The notes under the pieces: model-generated
Databases searched by the model: none
What the model saw: the letters and a program-made list of their open reading frames with translations, nothing else
What the model was told of the DNA's origin: nothing
Made by a program: the position numbers and the translations under genes
Origin: Algibacter sp. L1A34
Lineage (GTDB): Bacteria; Bacteroidota; Bacteroidia; Flavobacteriales; Flavobacteriaceae
Length of the DNA: 64,000 nt
Assembly (NCBI RefSeq): GCF_009796805.1
Contig: NZ_CP047029.1
Coordinates: 2,778,001 to 2,842,000, forward strand
Direction of reading: 5' to 3'
In this document: piece by piece, positions 42,957 to 53,011 of the stretch
Layout: each line of letters opens with the position of its first letter
How positions within the stretch are numbered: the stretch's first letter is position 1

Positions 42957-45734
42957 ATGACCACTTATAAGGATTACATCAAGCAGATCGAAGAAAGAAA
43001 AGATCTAGGACTTCACCCACAGCCTATTGATGGGGCTGAGTTACTAAGCGAAATAATAGGGCAAATAAAAGATTTGGATAATGAGTATAGAGAAGATTCT
43101 CTTAACTTTTTTATCTATAATGTTTTACCTGGAACCACAAGCGCTGCTGGTGTAAAAGCTAAGTTTTTAAAGGAAATTATTTTAGGTGAATCGGTTGTTA
43201 AAGAAATAACACCTGCTTTTGCTTTAGAACAATTATCACACATGAAGGGTGGACCTTCAGTTGAAGTATTGTTAGATTTAGCTTTAGGTACAGATGCTGC
43301 TAAAGCTCAAGAGGCTGCAAAAGTATTAAAAACGCAAGTTTTCCTTTACGAGGCAGATATGGAGCGTTTAGAAAAAGCTTACCAAAATGGTAGTGCTATT
43401 GCTACGGAACTTTTAGAAAGTTATGCTAAAGCAGAGTTTTTTACAAAGCTTCCAGAAATTGACGAAAAAATTGATGTTGTAACATTTATTGCTGGAGTTG
43501 GCGATATTTCTACAGATTTATTATCTCCAGGAGGAGATGCGCACTCACGTTCAGATAGAGAATTACACGGTCAGTGTTTATTTGAGCACAACATAGAGCA
43601 ACAAAACGAATTAAAAGCAGTACAAGCGCAACATCCTGATAAAAGAGTGATGTTAATTGCTGAAAAAGGAACAATGGGCGTTGGTTCATCAAGAATGTCT
43701 GGTGTAAACAACGTAGCATTATGGACAGGTGTAAAAGCTAGCCCATATGTACCATTTATAAATATTGCTCCGGTAATTGCTGGAACAAACGGAATTTCTC
43801 CAATTTTCTTAACTACAGTTGGTGTAACTGGTGGTATTGGTTTAGACCTTAAAAACTGGGTACAACAAAAAGATGCAGAAGGAAATACTATTCGTGATGA
43901 AGATGGGGAACCAGTTTTAAAAGAAGAGTATTCTGTAGAAACAGGAACTGTACTTACTATTAATACAAAAGAGAAAAAATTATATAACGGAGATAAAGAG
44001 TTAAAAGATATTTCTGCGGCATTTACACCACAAAAAATGGAGTTTATGAAAGCGGGTGGTTCTTACGCTGTTGTTTTCGGTAAAAAATTACAAACATTTG
44101 CTTCTAAAGTTTTAGGTGTAGATGTAGTACCTGTATATGCACCATCAAAAGAAATTTCTATTGAAGGGCAAGGTCTTACAGCTGTTGAAAAAATATTCAA
44201 TAAAAATGCTGTAGGAACAACTCCAGGTAAAGTTTTACATGCAGGTTCAGACGTTCGTGTAGAAGTAAACATTGTAGGTTCTCAAGATACTACAGGTTTA
44301 ATGACGTCTCAAGAATTAGAAATGATGGCTGCTACAGTTATCTCTCCAATTGTTGATGGTGCTTACCAATCTGGTTGTCATACAGCTTCTGTTTGGGATG
44401 ATAAGTCTAAAGCAAACATTCCTAGATTAATGAGCTTTATGAACGATTTTGGTTTAATTACCGGTCGTGATCCTAAAGGGAAGTATTTCCCAATGACAGA
44501 TGTTATTCATAAAGTATTAAACGATCTTACAGTAGGAGATTGGGATATTATTATTGGTGGAGATTCTCACACACGTATGTCTAAAGGTGTTGCTTTTGGA
44601 GCAGATTCAGGAACGGTTGCCTTAGCATTAGCTACAGGTGAGGCTTCTATGCCAATTCCGCAATCTGTAAAAGTTACTTTTAAGGGGCAAATGAAATCTT
44701 ACATGGATTTCCGTGATGTAGTACACGCTACACAATCTCAAATGTTAAAGCAATTTGGAGGAGAAAACGTATTCCAAGGAAGAATCATTGAGGTTCATAT
44801 TGGTACACTTACTTCAGATGAAGCCTTTACATTTACAGATTGGACTGCAGAGATGAAAGCAAAAGCATCTATCTGTATTTCTGAAGATGATACTTTAATT
44901 GAATCTTTAGAAATAGCAAAAGGTCGTATCCAAATCATGATTGATAAAGGTATGGATAATGCAAAACAAGTTCTTAAAGGTCTTGTTGATAAAGCAAATA
45001 CTAGAATTACTGAGCTTAAAACGGGTATCAAACCATCTTTAAGACCAGATGCAAATGCTAAATATCATGCAGAAGTTGTTATCGATTTAGATGAAATCGC
45101 AGAACCAATGATTGCAGATCCAGATGTAAATAACGACGATGTTTCTAAACGTTATACACATGATAATATTAGACCATTATCTTATTACGGAGGAACTAAA
45201 AAAGTAGATTTAGGTTTTGTAGGATCTTGTATGGTTCACAAAGGTGATATGAAAATATTAGCTCAAATGTTAAAGAATGTTGAGGCTCAATATGGTAAAG
45301 TTGAATTTAAAGCTCCTTTAGTTGTTGCTCCACCAACATATAATATTGTTGATGAGTTAAAAGCAGAAGGCGATTGGGATGTTTTAGTAAAATATTCAGG
45401 TTTCGAATTTGATGATAGCGCACCAAAAGGTTTAGCACGTACTAAGTATGAAAACATGTTGTATTTAGAACGTCCAGGTTGTAACCTTTGTATGGGTAAC
45501 CAAGAAAAAGCAGAACCAGGAGATACGGTTATGGCGACATCTACACGTTTATTCCAAGGTAGAGTTGTAAAAGATACTGGTGAGAAAAAAGGCGAATCTT
45601 TATTATCATCTACTCCAGTTGTAGTATTATCTACAATTTTAGGTAGAACTCCTACTATGGCAGAATATGAAGCCGCTGTAGACGGTATTGTTTTAACGAA
45701 GTTTAAGCCTTCAACAAAACAATTAGTTAGATAA
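42957..45734 (+). CDS. acnB: Bifunctional aconitate hydratase 2/2-methylisocitrate dehydratase
   Basis: 925 residues, the length and order of AcnB: an N-terminal HEAT-like helical domain (about 1-160), the swivel domain placed early (GDISTDLLSPGGDAHSRSD), then the catalytic core. Cluster cysteines lie in GFVGSCMVHKGDM and in RPGCNLCMGNQ; GGDSHTRMSKGVAFGADSG is the active-site segment. It interconverts citrate and isocitrate and can hydrate 2-methyl-cis-aconitate. Transcribed alone, between the long leader and a strong terminator, next to a second aconitase of another type. Confidence 0.96.
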   Translation: MTTYKDYIKQIEERKDLGLHPQPIDGAELLSEIIGQIKDLDNEYREDSLNFFIYNVLPGTTSAAGVKAKFLKEIILGESVVKEITPAFALEQLSHMKGGPSVEVLLDLALGTDAAKAQEAAKVLKTQVFLYEADMERLEKAYQNGSAIATELLESYAKAEFFTKLPEIDEKIDVVTFIAGVGDISTDLLSPGGDAHSRSDRELHGQCLFEHNIEQQNELKAVQAQHPDKRVMLIAEKGTMGVGSSRMSGVNNVALWTGVKASPYVPFINIAPVIAGTNGISPIFLTTVGVTGGIGLDLKNWVQQKDAEGNTIRDEDGEPVLKEEYSVETGTVLTINTKEKKLYNGDKELKDISAAFTPQKMEFMKAGGSYAVVFGKKLQTFASKVLGVDVVPVYAPSKEISIEGQGLTAVEKIFNKNAVGTTPGKVLHAGSDVRVEVNIVGSQDTTGLMTSQELEMMAATVISPIVDGAYQSGCHTASVWDDKSKANIPRLMSFMNDFGLITGRDPKGKYFPMTDVIHKVLNDLTVGDWDIIIGGDSHTRMSKGVAFGADSGTVALALATGEASMPIPQSVKVTFKGQMKSYMDFRDVVHATQSQMLKQFGGENVFQGRIIEVHIGTLTSDEAFTFTDWTAEMKAKASICISEDDTLIESLEIAKGRIQIMIDKGMDNAKQVLKGLVDKANTRITELKTGIKPSLRPDANAKYHAEVVIDLDEIAEPMIADPDVNNDDVSKRYTHDNIRPLSYYGGTKKVDLGFVGSCMVHKGDMKILAQMLKNVEAQYGKVEFKAPLVVAPPTYNIVDELKAEGDWDVLVKYSGFEFDDSAPKGLARTKYENMLYLERPGCNLCMGNQEKAEPGDTVMATSTRLFQGRVVKDTGEKKGESLLSSTPVVVLSTILGRTPTMAEYEAAVDGIVLTKFKPSTKQLVR

Positions 45735-45759
45735 TCAAAATATAAATTTTTTATAATTA

Positions 45760-45790
45760 AAAGCCTGAATCTTAGATTCAGGCTTTTTTT
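45760..45790 (+). terminator. Intrinsic terminator after acnB
   Basis: A 12-bp stem with core AGCCTGAATC and GATTCAGGCT (arms 45760-45771 and 45775-45786) and TTA loop, followed by seven or more T, 26 bp after the stop. Confidence 0.93.
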
Positions 45791-46037
45791 GTTTTATAGA
45801 GTCAATTATACTTTTTTTCAAGTCAATAAAAACAATTGTAATATTTTAAATTTGAAGTTAGAGTGAAGACATCTTTATGTCTTTAATTTTATTAATTTTT
45901 GGAGTTAAATATTTAGAACAGTGAATATTATTTTAGAATTATTTAACGTTATCAAAATGTGAAAATATGATTATAATAATTCTATATTTTGTACATTGTA
46001 GTAATTAAAATTCAAATAACAAAAAAACAAATATTTT
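45791..46037 (+). other. Intergenic region before the second aconitase gene
   Basis: Very AT-rich. A degenerate -7-like TATATTTTG lies at 45983-45991, 47 nt before the start codon; no clear TTG element, gene or repeat was seen. Confidence 0.3.
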
Positions 46038-48308
46038 ATGGCATTTGACATCGACATGATTAAGGAGGTTTATACCAAAATGGCAGAGCGTGTAGACAAA
46101 GCACGAGGCATTGTAGGCAAACCATTAACACTTTCTGAAAAGATTTTATATTCTCACCTTTGGGAAGGAAACCCTACCAAGGCTTTCTCGAGAGGTAAGG
46201 ATTATGTAGATTTTGCGCCAGATAGAATTGCTTGCCAAGATGCAACAGCGCAAATGGCACTTTTGCAATTTATGCAAGCCGGAAAATCTTCAGTAGCTGT
46301 GCCAACAACGGTACATTGCGATCACTTAATTCAGGCAAAAGACGGAGCAGCAACAGATTTAAAACATGCGAACAGTGTAAGTAGCGAAGTTTTTAATTTT
46401 TTAGAATCTGTATCTAATAAATACGGAATAGGTTTCTGGAAACCAGGAGCAGGAATTATTCACCAAGTAGTTTTAGAAAATTATGCTTTTCCAGGAGGTA
46501 TGATGATTGGTACCGATTCTCACACAGTTAACGCTGGAGGTTTAGGAATGGTAGCCATTGGAGTTGGTGGAGCCGATGCTGTAGATGTTATGGCAGGAAT
46601 GGCTTGGGAACTTAAATTCCCTAAATTAATAGGTGTGAAGTTAACTGGTAAATTATCAGGATGGACAGCACCAAAAGATGTTATTTTAAAAGTGGCCGGA
46701 ATTCTTACTGCAAAAGGAGGAACTGGGGCTATTGTAGAATATTTTGGTCCTGGAGCAACTTCAATGTCTTGTACAGGAAAAGGAACTATTTGTAACATGG
46801 GAGCTGAAATAGGAGCTACAACATCTACTTTTGGTTATGATGAGTCTATGGAACGATATTTACGTGCTACAGACAGAAACGATGTTGCCGATGCTGCAAA
46901 TAAAGTTAAAGGATATCTAACTGGTGATGCTGAAGTTTATGCAAACCCAGAGCAATATTTCGACGAAGTTATTGAAATTAACTTATCAGAATTAGGACCA
47001 TTATTAAACGGACCTTTCACACCAGATTTATCTACACCAGTAGGTAAAGACATGAACAAGAAAGCAACCGCTAACGAGTGGCCATTAAAAGTAGAATGGG
47101 GATTAATAGGGTCTTGTACCAACTCATCTTACGAAGATTTATCTCGTGCATCATCCATAGCACAGCAAGCCTTAGATAAAGGTTTAAAAATGAAATCGGA
47201 GTTAGGAATTAACCCAGGATCGGAACAAGTGCGTTATACTGCCGATAGAGATGGTATTATAGGTATATTTGAAAAACTAGATGCTAAAATATTTACAAAT
47301 GCCTGCGGACCATGCATTGGACAATGGGCAAGATATAGCGATCCTAAAAACGCACCAAAAAACAGCATTGTACACTCGTTTAACCGAAACTTTGCTAAAC
47401 GTGCCGATGGAAACCCAAATACACATGCATTTGTGGCCTCTCCAGAGATCACAGCAGCTATTGCTATTGCAGGTCGTTTAGATTTCAATCCATTAACCGA
47501 TAAGTTAATTAACGAGAATGGTGAAGAAGTGATGTTCGATGAGCCAACAGGATGGGAATTACCACCAAAAGGGTTCGAAGTAAAAGATAACGGATACCTT
47601 GCTCCAGAAGCAGATGGTAGCCACGTAGAAGTAAAAGTAGCCGAAGATTCGGAGCGTTTACAATTACTTACACCATTCACACCTTTGGGTAACACCATTA
47701 ATGGCGCTAAATTATTAATAAAAGCCTTAGGCAAATGTACCACCGATCATATTTCTATGGCAGGACCATGGTTACGTTTCCGTGGGCATTTAGATAATAT
47801 CTCTAACAACTGTTTAATTGGAGCCGTTAACGCATTTGGAGAAAAAACTAACTTTGTTAAAAATCAATTAACAGGAGAATTTGGTGGCGTTCCAGATACA
47901 GCAAGAGCATACAAAGCAGCAGGCGTAAAAACAATTGTAGTTGGCGATCATAACTACGGCGAAGGATCTTCTCGTGAACATGCAGCCATGGAGCCAAGAC
48001 ACTTAGGAGTAGCGGCAGTTATTGTAAAATCGTTCGCTCGTATCCACGAAACAAACCTTAAAAAACAAGGGATGTTAGGTTTAACTTTTGCTAACGAAAG
48101 CGATTACGATTTAATTCTAGAAGATGATACTTTCAACTTCACAGATTTAAACGCATTTGCTCCGGGAAAACAATTAACATTAGAAGTTGTTCATGCCGAT
48201 GGAAGTAAAGATGTTATTAAACTAAACCACACTTATAACGATGCTCAAATTGCATGGTATAACGAAGGTTCTGCTCTTAACTTAATTAAGAAAGAGAATA
48301 ACGCTTAA
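46038..48308 (+). CDS. Aconitate hydratase, mitochondrial type
   Basis: 756 residues, shorter than AcnA/IRP proteins and in the mitochondrial-aconitase order. [18 protein letters not shown] comes early, cluster cysteines lie in [14 protein letters not shown] and [11 protein letters not shown], the interdomain linker follows, then the swivel domain with [19 protein letters not shown]. It catalyses citrate-isocitrate interconversion with a [4Fe-4S] cluster in the TCA cycle. It follows acnB on the same strand but has its own intergenic region and a terminator on each side, so the two aconitases are separately transcribed. Confidence 0.96.
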   Translation: MAFDIDMIKEVYTKMAERVDKARGIVGKPLTLSEKILYSHLWEGNPTKAFSRGKDYVDFAPDRIACQDATAQMALLQFMQAGKSSVAVPTTVHCDHLIQAKDGAATDLKHANSVSSEVFNFLESVSNKYGIGFWKPGAGIIHQVVLENYAFPGGMMIGTDSHTVNAGGLGMVAIGVGGADAVDVMAGMAWELKFPKLIGVKLTGKLSGWTAPKDVILKVAGILTAKGGTGAIVEYFGPGATSMSCTGKGTICNMGAEIGATTSTFGYDESMERYLRATDRNDVADAANKVKGYLTGDAEVYANPEQYFDEVIEINLSELGPLLNGPFTPDLSTPVGKDMNKKATANEWPLKVEWGLIGSCTNSSYEDLSRASSIAQQALDKGLKMKSELGINPGSEQVRYTADRDGIIGIFEKLDAKIFTNACGPCIGQWARYSDPKNAPKNSIVHSFNRNFAKRADGNPNTHAFVASPEITAAIAIAGRLDFNPLTDKLINENGEEVMFDEPTGWELPPKGFEVKDNGYLAPEADGSHVEVKVAEDSERLQLLTPFTPLGNTINGAKLLIKALGKCTTDHISMAGPWLRFRGHLDNISNNCLIGAVNAFGEKTNFVKNQLTGEFGGVPDTARAYKAAGVKTIVVGDHNYGEGSSREHAAMEPRHLGVAAVIVKSFARIHETNLKKQGMLGLTFANESDYDLILEDDTFNFTDLNAFAPGKQLTLEVVHADGSKDVIKLNHTYNDAQIAWYNEGSALNLIKKENNA

Positions 48309-48385
48309 TTAATAAATTAGACCTGCAAAGGACGTATGCTGAATTTCTTTTCAGTATAAAATTCTTGTAGGTTCTTTAATAGTAT

Positions 48386-48416
48386 AAAAATCCGGCTCTC
48401 GAGCTGGATTTTTTGC
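48386..48416 (+). terminator. Intrinsic terminator after the second aconitase gene
   Basis: AATCCGGCTC and GAGCTGGATT pair with one G-U across a two-base tip (with a CTCGAG centre, so the real loop is larger), followed by a T-run. Another imperfect hairpin, TATGCTGAA with TTTCAGTATA, lies at about 48336-48358 just after the stop. Confidence 0.75.
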
Positions 48417-48431
48417 TTTTATATTATATCT

Positions 48432-48537
48432 GTTAGGGCGTTACCACAAGGGCCGGGCTTTCACTACTCGCTTTTTTGTGTTGCATAGGTGCAACAACAC
48501 AAAAAGAGCTCAAAACATGCCGTTCAATCCCTAACGC
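48432..48537 (+). repeat. Palindromic REP-like repeat, copy 1
   Basis: About 106 bp bounded by GTTAGGG and CCCTAAC in inverted orientation, with a strong central hairpin (TTTTTGTGTT with AACACAAAAA, tip GCATAGGTGC). Copy 2 at 51591 is almost identical over the central 70 bp and the 3' end. It lies between the aconitase terminator and the 3' end of the radical SAM gene. No coding potential. Similar palindromes are scattered in flavobacterial genomes as far as I recall. Confidence 0.85.
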
Positions 48538-48609
48538 AAGTGTTTGCTGGGGTTTAGTTTTAATTTAAATGCTGGATAATACTAAAAAAGTGAATTAATT
48601 AAATAAATA

Positions 48610-49542
48610 CTACCTGTTTTTGCCTTGCCAAAGATTCTTTTCTATTAGTTGTTTATCAATTTTCGCTACAATTTCAAAATTCTTTAAGCCATTCCAGTTT
48701 GGTGCAATTAATAAATGCTTTGGCGATTCGCTAATAAAACGTTCTATTATAATATCTGGTCGCAACAAGGCTACAAAATCGGTTATTAAATCGATATACT
48801 CTTCCGCAGAATATAAACTGAATTTTTCTGGAGTTTTTTTAAATTGGTGCGCCATCATAGTATGTTTTACAATCTGTAAATGGTGCAGTTTTAAACTGTT
48901 TATTGGCAATTTAGACAACTTGGTGGCATGGTTTAAAATATCGTTCTTGGTTTCTCCTGGTAAACCAATAATCATATGTGCTCCTAAATGTAAACCCTTG
49001 TTTTTTGCAAGTTCATATGCATCAACAGTTTCTTGAAAGCTATGGCAACGGTTTACATCTTTTAAAGTTTTGTCTAAAGTACTTTCTACTCCAAACTCTA
49101 ATGAAATGAAGTACTCTTTAGATAAACTAGATAGAAAATCAATTAAATCTGGATTAATACAATCTGGTCTTGTACCAATAACCAGCCCAATTACTTTAGG
49201 ATGATTTACAGCTTCATTATACAATTGCTTTACTAAATTAATATCTGCATAAGTATTGGTGTAAGCTTGAAAATACGCTAAATAGCGTTGTGTTTTATAT
49301 TTTTTTGAGAAGAATGTGATGCCTTCATCTAATTGTTGTGTGATGCTTTTTTCTGGTTTGCAATAGTTTGGATTAAAGGTGTTGTTATTGCAATAAGTAC
49401 AGCCTCCTATGCCTTTAGAGCCATCTCTGTTAGGACATGTAAAACCTGTATCTAATGAAATTTTTTGAACGCGTTCGGAAAACTGCTCTTTGATAAAAGA
49501 TGAGTAATCGTTGTATCGTTTATTGTTGTTATTGAATTTCAT
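48610..49542 (-). CDS. Radical SAM protein of the YhcC type (TIGR01212-like)
   Basis: 310 residues. The cluster motif is of the unusual spaced form TCPNRDGSKGIGGCTYC, giving C36, C48 and C51. IGTRPDCINPDLI, EFGVESTLDKTL, HMIIGLPGE and LKLHHLQIVKHT complete the radical SAM barrel of this family. The function of YhcC-like proteins is not settled. It is monocistronic, reading toward repeat copy 1. Confidence 0.9.
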   Translation of the reverse strand: MKFNNNNKRYNDYSSFIKEQFSERVQKISLDTGFTCPNRDGSKGIGGCTYCNNNTFNPNYCKPEKSITQQLDEGITFFSKKYKTQRYLAYFQAYTNTYADINLVKQLYNEAVNHPKVIGLVIGTRPDCINPDLIDFLSSLSKEYFISLEFGVESTLDKTLKDVNRCHSFQETVDAYELAKNKGLHLGAHMIIGLPGETKNDILNHATKLSKLPINSLKLHHLQIVKHTMMAHQFKKTPEKFSLYSAEEYIDLITDFVALLRPDIIIERFISESPKHLLIAPNWNGLKNFEIVAKIDKQLIEKNLWQGKNR

Positions 49543-49634
49543 TTGGTAAACAAAATTAGTGATTATCCTTTAATAATTATTACTATAAAATGGATTTCTC
49601 CCTTCGTAGAAAAGATAAAAAAAGTAACAAAAAA

Positions 49635-49656
49635 AGACTGCCTTTTTAGGCAGTCT
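49635..49656 (-). terminator. Intrinsic terminator of the CoA-disulfide reductase gene
   Basis: AGACTGCCT and AGGCAGTCT form a 9-bp stem around four bases. On the minus strand a T-run follows, placing the terminator about 30 bp after the stop at 49685. Confidence 0.88.
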
Positions 49657-49684
49657 CTTTAATCCAAAAATCTAAAAAAGCTTT

Positions 49685-51379
49685 TTATTTCTTAACTAAT
49701 ATAGGTTCCGGAATTTCAATACGGTCGCTATACATTTGCCATACTTTAAAACCTCCTGCAACATTTGCAATATGAGTTACACCGTTATTTCTTAAAATTA
49801 ATTCGGCTAAATAACCTCTTAATCCTTTTTGACAGAAAACAATAACTTTTTTATCGAGACTCTTTATAAAATCTACAGATTGTCTTAACTCATCCAAAGG
49901 GTAATTTACGGCTCCAGGAATCGTTCCTTTTCCGTATTCTTCAGCCGTTCTGGAATCTACTAGTAAATAGCCTTCGTTTAAATTATTATCTTTCATTAAA
50001 AGTTCCAAATCCTCTACAGATATTTGCTCACTTCTATTGTTTATAATATTTTCGGCTACAAAACTTGTAACTACCACAGGGTCTTTTGCTGGAGAAAATG
50101 GAGGTGCATATGCTAAATCTAATTGTGCTAAATCTGTAATTTTTAATTTAGCATAAATGGCTGTACTCAATACATCTACACGTTTATCAACGCCAACTTC
50201 TCCAAAGAGTTCTGCTCCTAATATTTGTTCGGTTTCAGGACTGTAATAAATCTCTGTGATTAAATCCTTTTGTCCTGGATAATAACCTGGTGTAGAACCT
50301 GCAACCGTTAAAACGGTTTTAAATGGAATACCTTTTTGAGTTAATGCTCTTGCATTCATTCCAGTTCTTGCCAAGGTATAATCAAATACTTTTACTATAG
50401 CTGTTTTGTAAGCGCCTTTAAATTCAATTGTTCTACCTACTGCATTAGCTCCTGCTGCACGCCCAGCTTTATTAGAATGCGTTCCTAAAGGAAAGTAATC
50501 ATACTCATTTGTTTGTAAATTTTTAATCGATACATTGTCTCCTGCAGCATATACATCTTTTATAGATGTTTCCATTAATTCATTTACTTTCAATGCACCA
50601 TTATCAATGGCTTCAGCACCTTCTGCAAGTAATAAATCTGTATTTGGTTTAATACCCACACTTAAGATTACAAAATCGGTTGGAATGCTTTTTCCAGCTT
50701 GAGTAACTACTGCGTTAATTTTTCCGTTTTTATCAATATCGAATTTAGAAACAAAGCTTAATGTTAGAACTTCAATACCTTTAGAAGCTAATACGTTTCC
50801 TGCAAAGATTCCGAATTTTTGTTGCCACATATTTAAAACATGCGAATCGCCTTCAATTAAAGTAACTTCTTTTCCAGCCTCTTTAAGGTTTTCAGCAACT
50901 TCAACACCTATTAAACCTGCCCCAATAACGGTTATATGTTTGGATGTGCTTGCTAATCCTTCTTTCGTGATTTTATCATAATCAATCATAGAGCGGCAAG
51001 TAGACCAATTATTGGCTAATTTTATATTACCTATTGGAGGCACAATAGATTTTGCTCCTGTGGCAAAAATTAGGGTATCATAAGTATAACTCTTTGTCTG
51101 AGAATAAACTGTTTTGTTTTGAGTGTCAATTTTTATAATTTCTTCGTTTAAATGGACATCAATATTAAATCGGTTTTGAAGTAATTCTGGTTTTACTACC
51201 ATTAAATTGTCTCTACTCTCGATAACACCTGAAAATGCATATGGCATCCCGCAGGTTGCATAACTAATATTGGCTCCTTTTTCAAACAAAAGAATTTCAG
51301 CTTGTTCGTTTTCACGTCTTGCTTTTGCTGCTGCAGATGGACCTGCAGACAAACCTCCGATAATTATAATTTTTTTCAT
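49685..51379 (-). CDS. CoA-disulfide reductase fused to a rhodanese domain
   Basis: 564 residues. The FAD motif GGLSAGPSAAAKA opens the protein and the active-site Cys43 lies in SYATCGMPY, the single-cysteine signature of CoA-disulfide reductases. VIGAGLIGVEVAE binds NAD(P)H, and VYAAGDNVSI, LAYAPPFSPAKDPV and the dimerisation domain follow. The C-terminal 100 residues are a rhodanese with VFCQKGLRGY (C516) and NVAGGFKVW. Such CdrA/PspE-type fusions reduce CoA disulfides, persulfides or polysulfides. It is transcribed alone; a DsrE-like gene lies upstream beyond the second palindromic repeat. Confidence 0.93.
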   Translation of the reverse strand: MKKIIIIGGLSAGPSAAAKARRENEQAEILLFEKGANISYATCGMPYAFSGVIESRDNLMVVKPELLQNRFNIDVHLNEEIIKIDTQNKTVYSQTKSYTYDTLIFATGAKSIVPPIGNIKLANNWSTCRSMIDYDKITKEGLASTSKHITVIGAGLIGVEVAENLKEAGKEVTLIEGDSHVLNMWQQKFGIFAGNVLASKGIEVLTLSFVSKFDIDKNGKINAVVTQAGKSIPTDFVILSVGIKPNTDLLLAEGAEAIDNGALKVNELMETSIKDVYAAGDNVSIKNLQTNEYDYFPLGTHSNKAGRAAGANAVGRTIEFKGAYKTAIVKVFDYTLARTGMNARALTQKGIPFKTVLTVAGSTPGYYPGQKDLITEIYYSPETEQILGAELFGEVGVDKRVDVLSTAIYAKLKITDLAQLDLAYAPPFSPAKDPVVVTSFVAENIINNRSEQISVEDLELLMKDNNLNEGYLLVDSRTAEEYGKGTIPGAVNYPLDELRQSVDFIKSLDKKVIVFCQKGLRGYLAELILRNNGVTHIANVAGGFKVWQMYSDRIEIPEPILVKK

Positions 51380-51590
51380 CTATATGACTAATTTAGATGC
51401 TAATTTCAGTCAAATATTTTACTTAGTATGTAATATTTGTTACTATAACGATTTCTTTAATTGATATTTTATTATATTTTTTGTGTATTCGCTGTTTTAG
51501 TTTATAAATCATGAAATTCGGCTAGCAACTAATAAGGAAAATAGAATTAAAGAAGCACAAACAAGGCTTAATGTTTTAGCATATGTATTT

Positions 51591-51693
51591 GGGCGTTACC
51601 CGAAAAGGGTCGGGCTTTCACTACTCGCTTTTTTGTGTTGCATAGGTGCAACAACACAAAAAGAGCTCAAACAGGCCGTTCAATCCCTAACGC
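51591..51693 (+). repeat. Palindromic REP-like repeat, copy 2
   Basis: About 103 bp, same orientation and nearly the same sequence as copy 1 at 48432. The left end here can form its own hairpin ACCCGAAAAGGGT, where copy 1 has changed bases. The central palindrome (GTGTTGCATAGGTGCAACAACAC) is unchanged. It lies in the 359-bp gap between the reductase and DsrE-like genes, beside AT-rich DNA in which nothing else was recognised. Confidence 0.85.
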
Positions 51694-51738
51694 ATTTAAG
51701 TAGGCTAAAAACAGAATGTAAAGGCTGTATTCCCTATT

Positions 51739-52293
51739 TTAGAATTTAATTAGCGAATAATTGTTCATTTGGTATATGGTTAGCACACTCATGGCCGACA
51801 ATGCAACTTTAACTTCAGGTAATAAATCTGCTTTATTGTAACCACTATAAGACATAGATTGACCACAAACAAAAACATCAACACCAATATCAGAAAGTGA
51901 TTTAATTAAGTGTTCATTAGGGTTTTCTACTTTAAATTTTTCATTATAAACATTAGAAGATAGAGCATCTTTTGTTGATCCTCCATGCAAAACAAGTGCT
52001 AAGTGTATGTTTTCTTTAGGAATACCATACCGTACATGCATGTTATAATAACGATGTAAACTAGCTATTATATAATTTATTTTACTAGCATCGGTTTGCT
52101 TACTATCAATATCAAAAATAGCTTTTAAATCTTGCGCAGGATCCGGCAGTAAGTCTAGATTTTCTACAGAGAAAACGGGGCCTATATTATCAAAAACAGG
52201 ACCTGTTGTTGGCTTATTAGTTTGCCCAAAAGAGAAGTTAGCTTGAATAAGGAATAAAACGAATATAAATAGATATTGAAATTTAATTTGCAT
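51739..52293 (-). CDS. Exported DsrE/DsrF-like protein
   Basis: 184 residues with a signal peptide ending near SFGQ (24). The C-terminal 110 residues match the DsrE-like fold: LALVLHGGSTKDAL, then HLIKSLSDIGVDVFVCGQSMSYSGY and ALSAMSVLTIYQ. The Cys in VCGQS is where sulfur-carrier relatives have their active cysteine. Periplasmic DsrE-like proteins are common in Bacteroidota but their role is unclear. Its neighbour with a rhodanese domain hints at sulfur chemistry, though the palindromic repeat lies between them. Confidence 0.8.
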   Translation of the reverse strand: MQIKFQYLFIFVLFLIQANFSFGQTNKPTTGPVFDNIGPVFSVENLDLLPDPAQDLKAIFDIDSKQTDASKINYIIASLHRYYNMHVRYGIPKENIHLALVLHGGSTKDALSSNVYNEKFKVENPNEHLIKSLSDIGVDVFVCGQSMSYSGYNKADLLPEVKVALSAMSVLTIYQMNNYSLIKF

Positions 52294-52482
52294 TTTTATT
52301 TAAAAATAATGGTTCACAGCTAAAATATTAATTTTATTAACGCAAATAGATTTTTATTTTGTCTAGCATAAATACATTTAAAAAAATAGGGTAGAAGGAA
52401 TTATTTTTTTTGTAATATGAACAAATAAAAATTCTATATCAAAGTAATAAATAAAGCTTTCATAATGTATAAAACAGTGGTT

Positions 52483-52960
52483 TTATCTTATTTGATAAAT
52501 AGAGCTATAACTATGTTCTTTATCACCTAAAACATTTAAACTTGCTACAAATGGTATAGTATCATCTTTTGCTAAACCTATTGTTTTAGAAATACGTCTT
52601 TAAGGATAATATACGTTTATAGCTATCACTGCCACGCTCAGGTGATGTTATCCAGCAATTAAAACGTTTTTTTTTCAATACTTAATCAAAAATTTGTATT
52701 GGTATATATTAGGAGAACTAATTTTTATTTGTGCATTAATTGCATAAATACCATCTTGTTTAGCCGCAAATGTGTTTTGAGGTTACATCAAATTCATCAA
52801 TACTATCAACTTCTTCACTATCAAATGTTATTTTAGAATTTACAAGAGTAATGGCTAATATTTTTAGTCCTCCACTAGAGAAAGATGCCTTTACTGTAGT
52901 AGGCAATACTGCTTTTAAAATTTGTTCTGCTGGCACTCTATTAATCGTATTTATTATAAG
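52483..52960 (-). pseudogene. Broken gene for a C1q/TNF-like domain protein
   Basis: Three pieces in different frames on the minus strand add up to one domain: VPAEQILKAVLPTTVKASFS with DSEEVDSIDEFDVTS (stop TAA at 52760-52762), then after a shift NTFAAKQDGIYAINAQIKIS, then after further lesions PFVASLNVLGDKEHSYSSIY and a terminal QIR before TAA at 52483. The FxAxxDGIYxIxxQ core and the IYQIR end are what I know from flavobacterial C1q-like domains. At least two frameshifts and internal stops make it non-functional. The 718-bp gap here holds no intact gene. Confidence 0.62.
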
Positions 52961-53011
52961 ATTAAATTGTTAAATATAAGTAGTTTAGGTGTTTTTTTTT
53001 ATCTCTTTTAA

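Noticed and set aside
47234-47743. 169-codon open frame on the minus strand inside the second aconitase gene
   Set aside because: It is antisense to a clearly conserved catalytic region, has no family features, and arises from codon bias.
48432-51693. Palindromic repeats considered as ends of one transposon carrying two genes
   Set aside because: They are direct, not inverted, copies, contain complete palindromes themselves, and no transposase or target duplication was seen.
52770-52973. 67-codon plus-strand open frame in the gap before the MtfA-like gene
   Set aside because: The minus strand here holds the recognisable C1q-like remnant; the plus-strand translation is serine-rich without family features.
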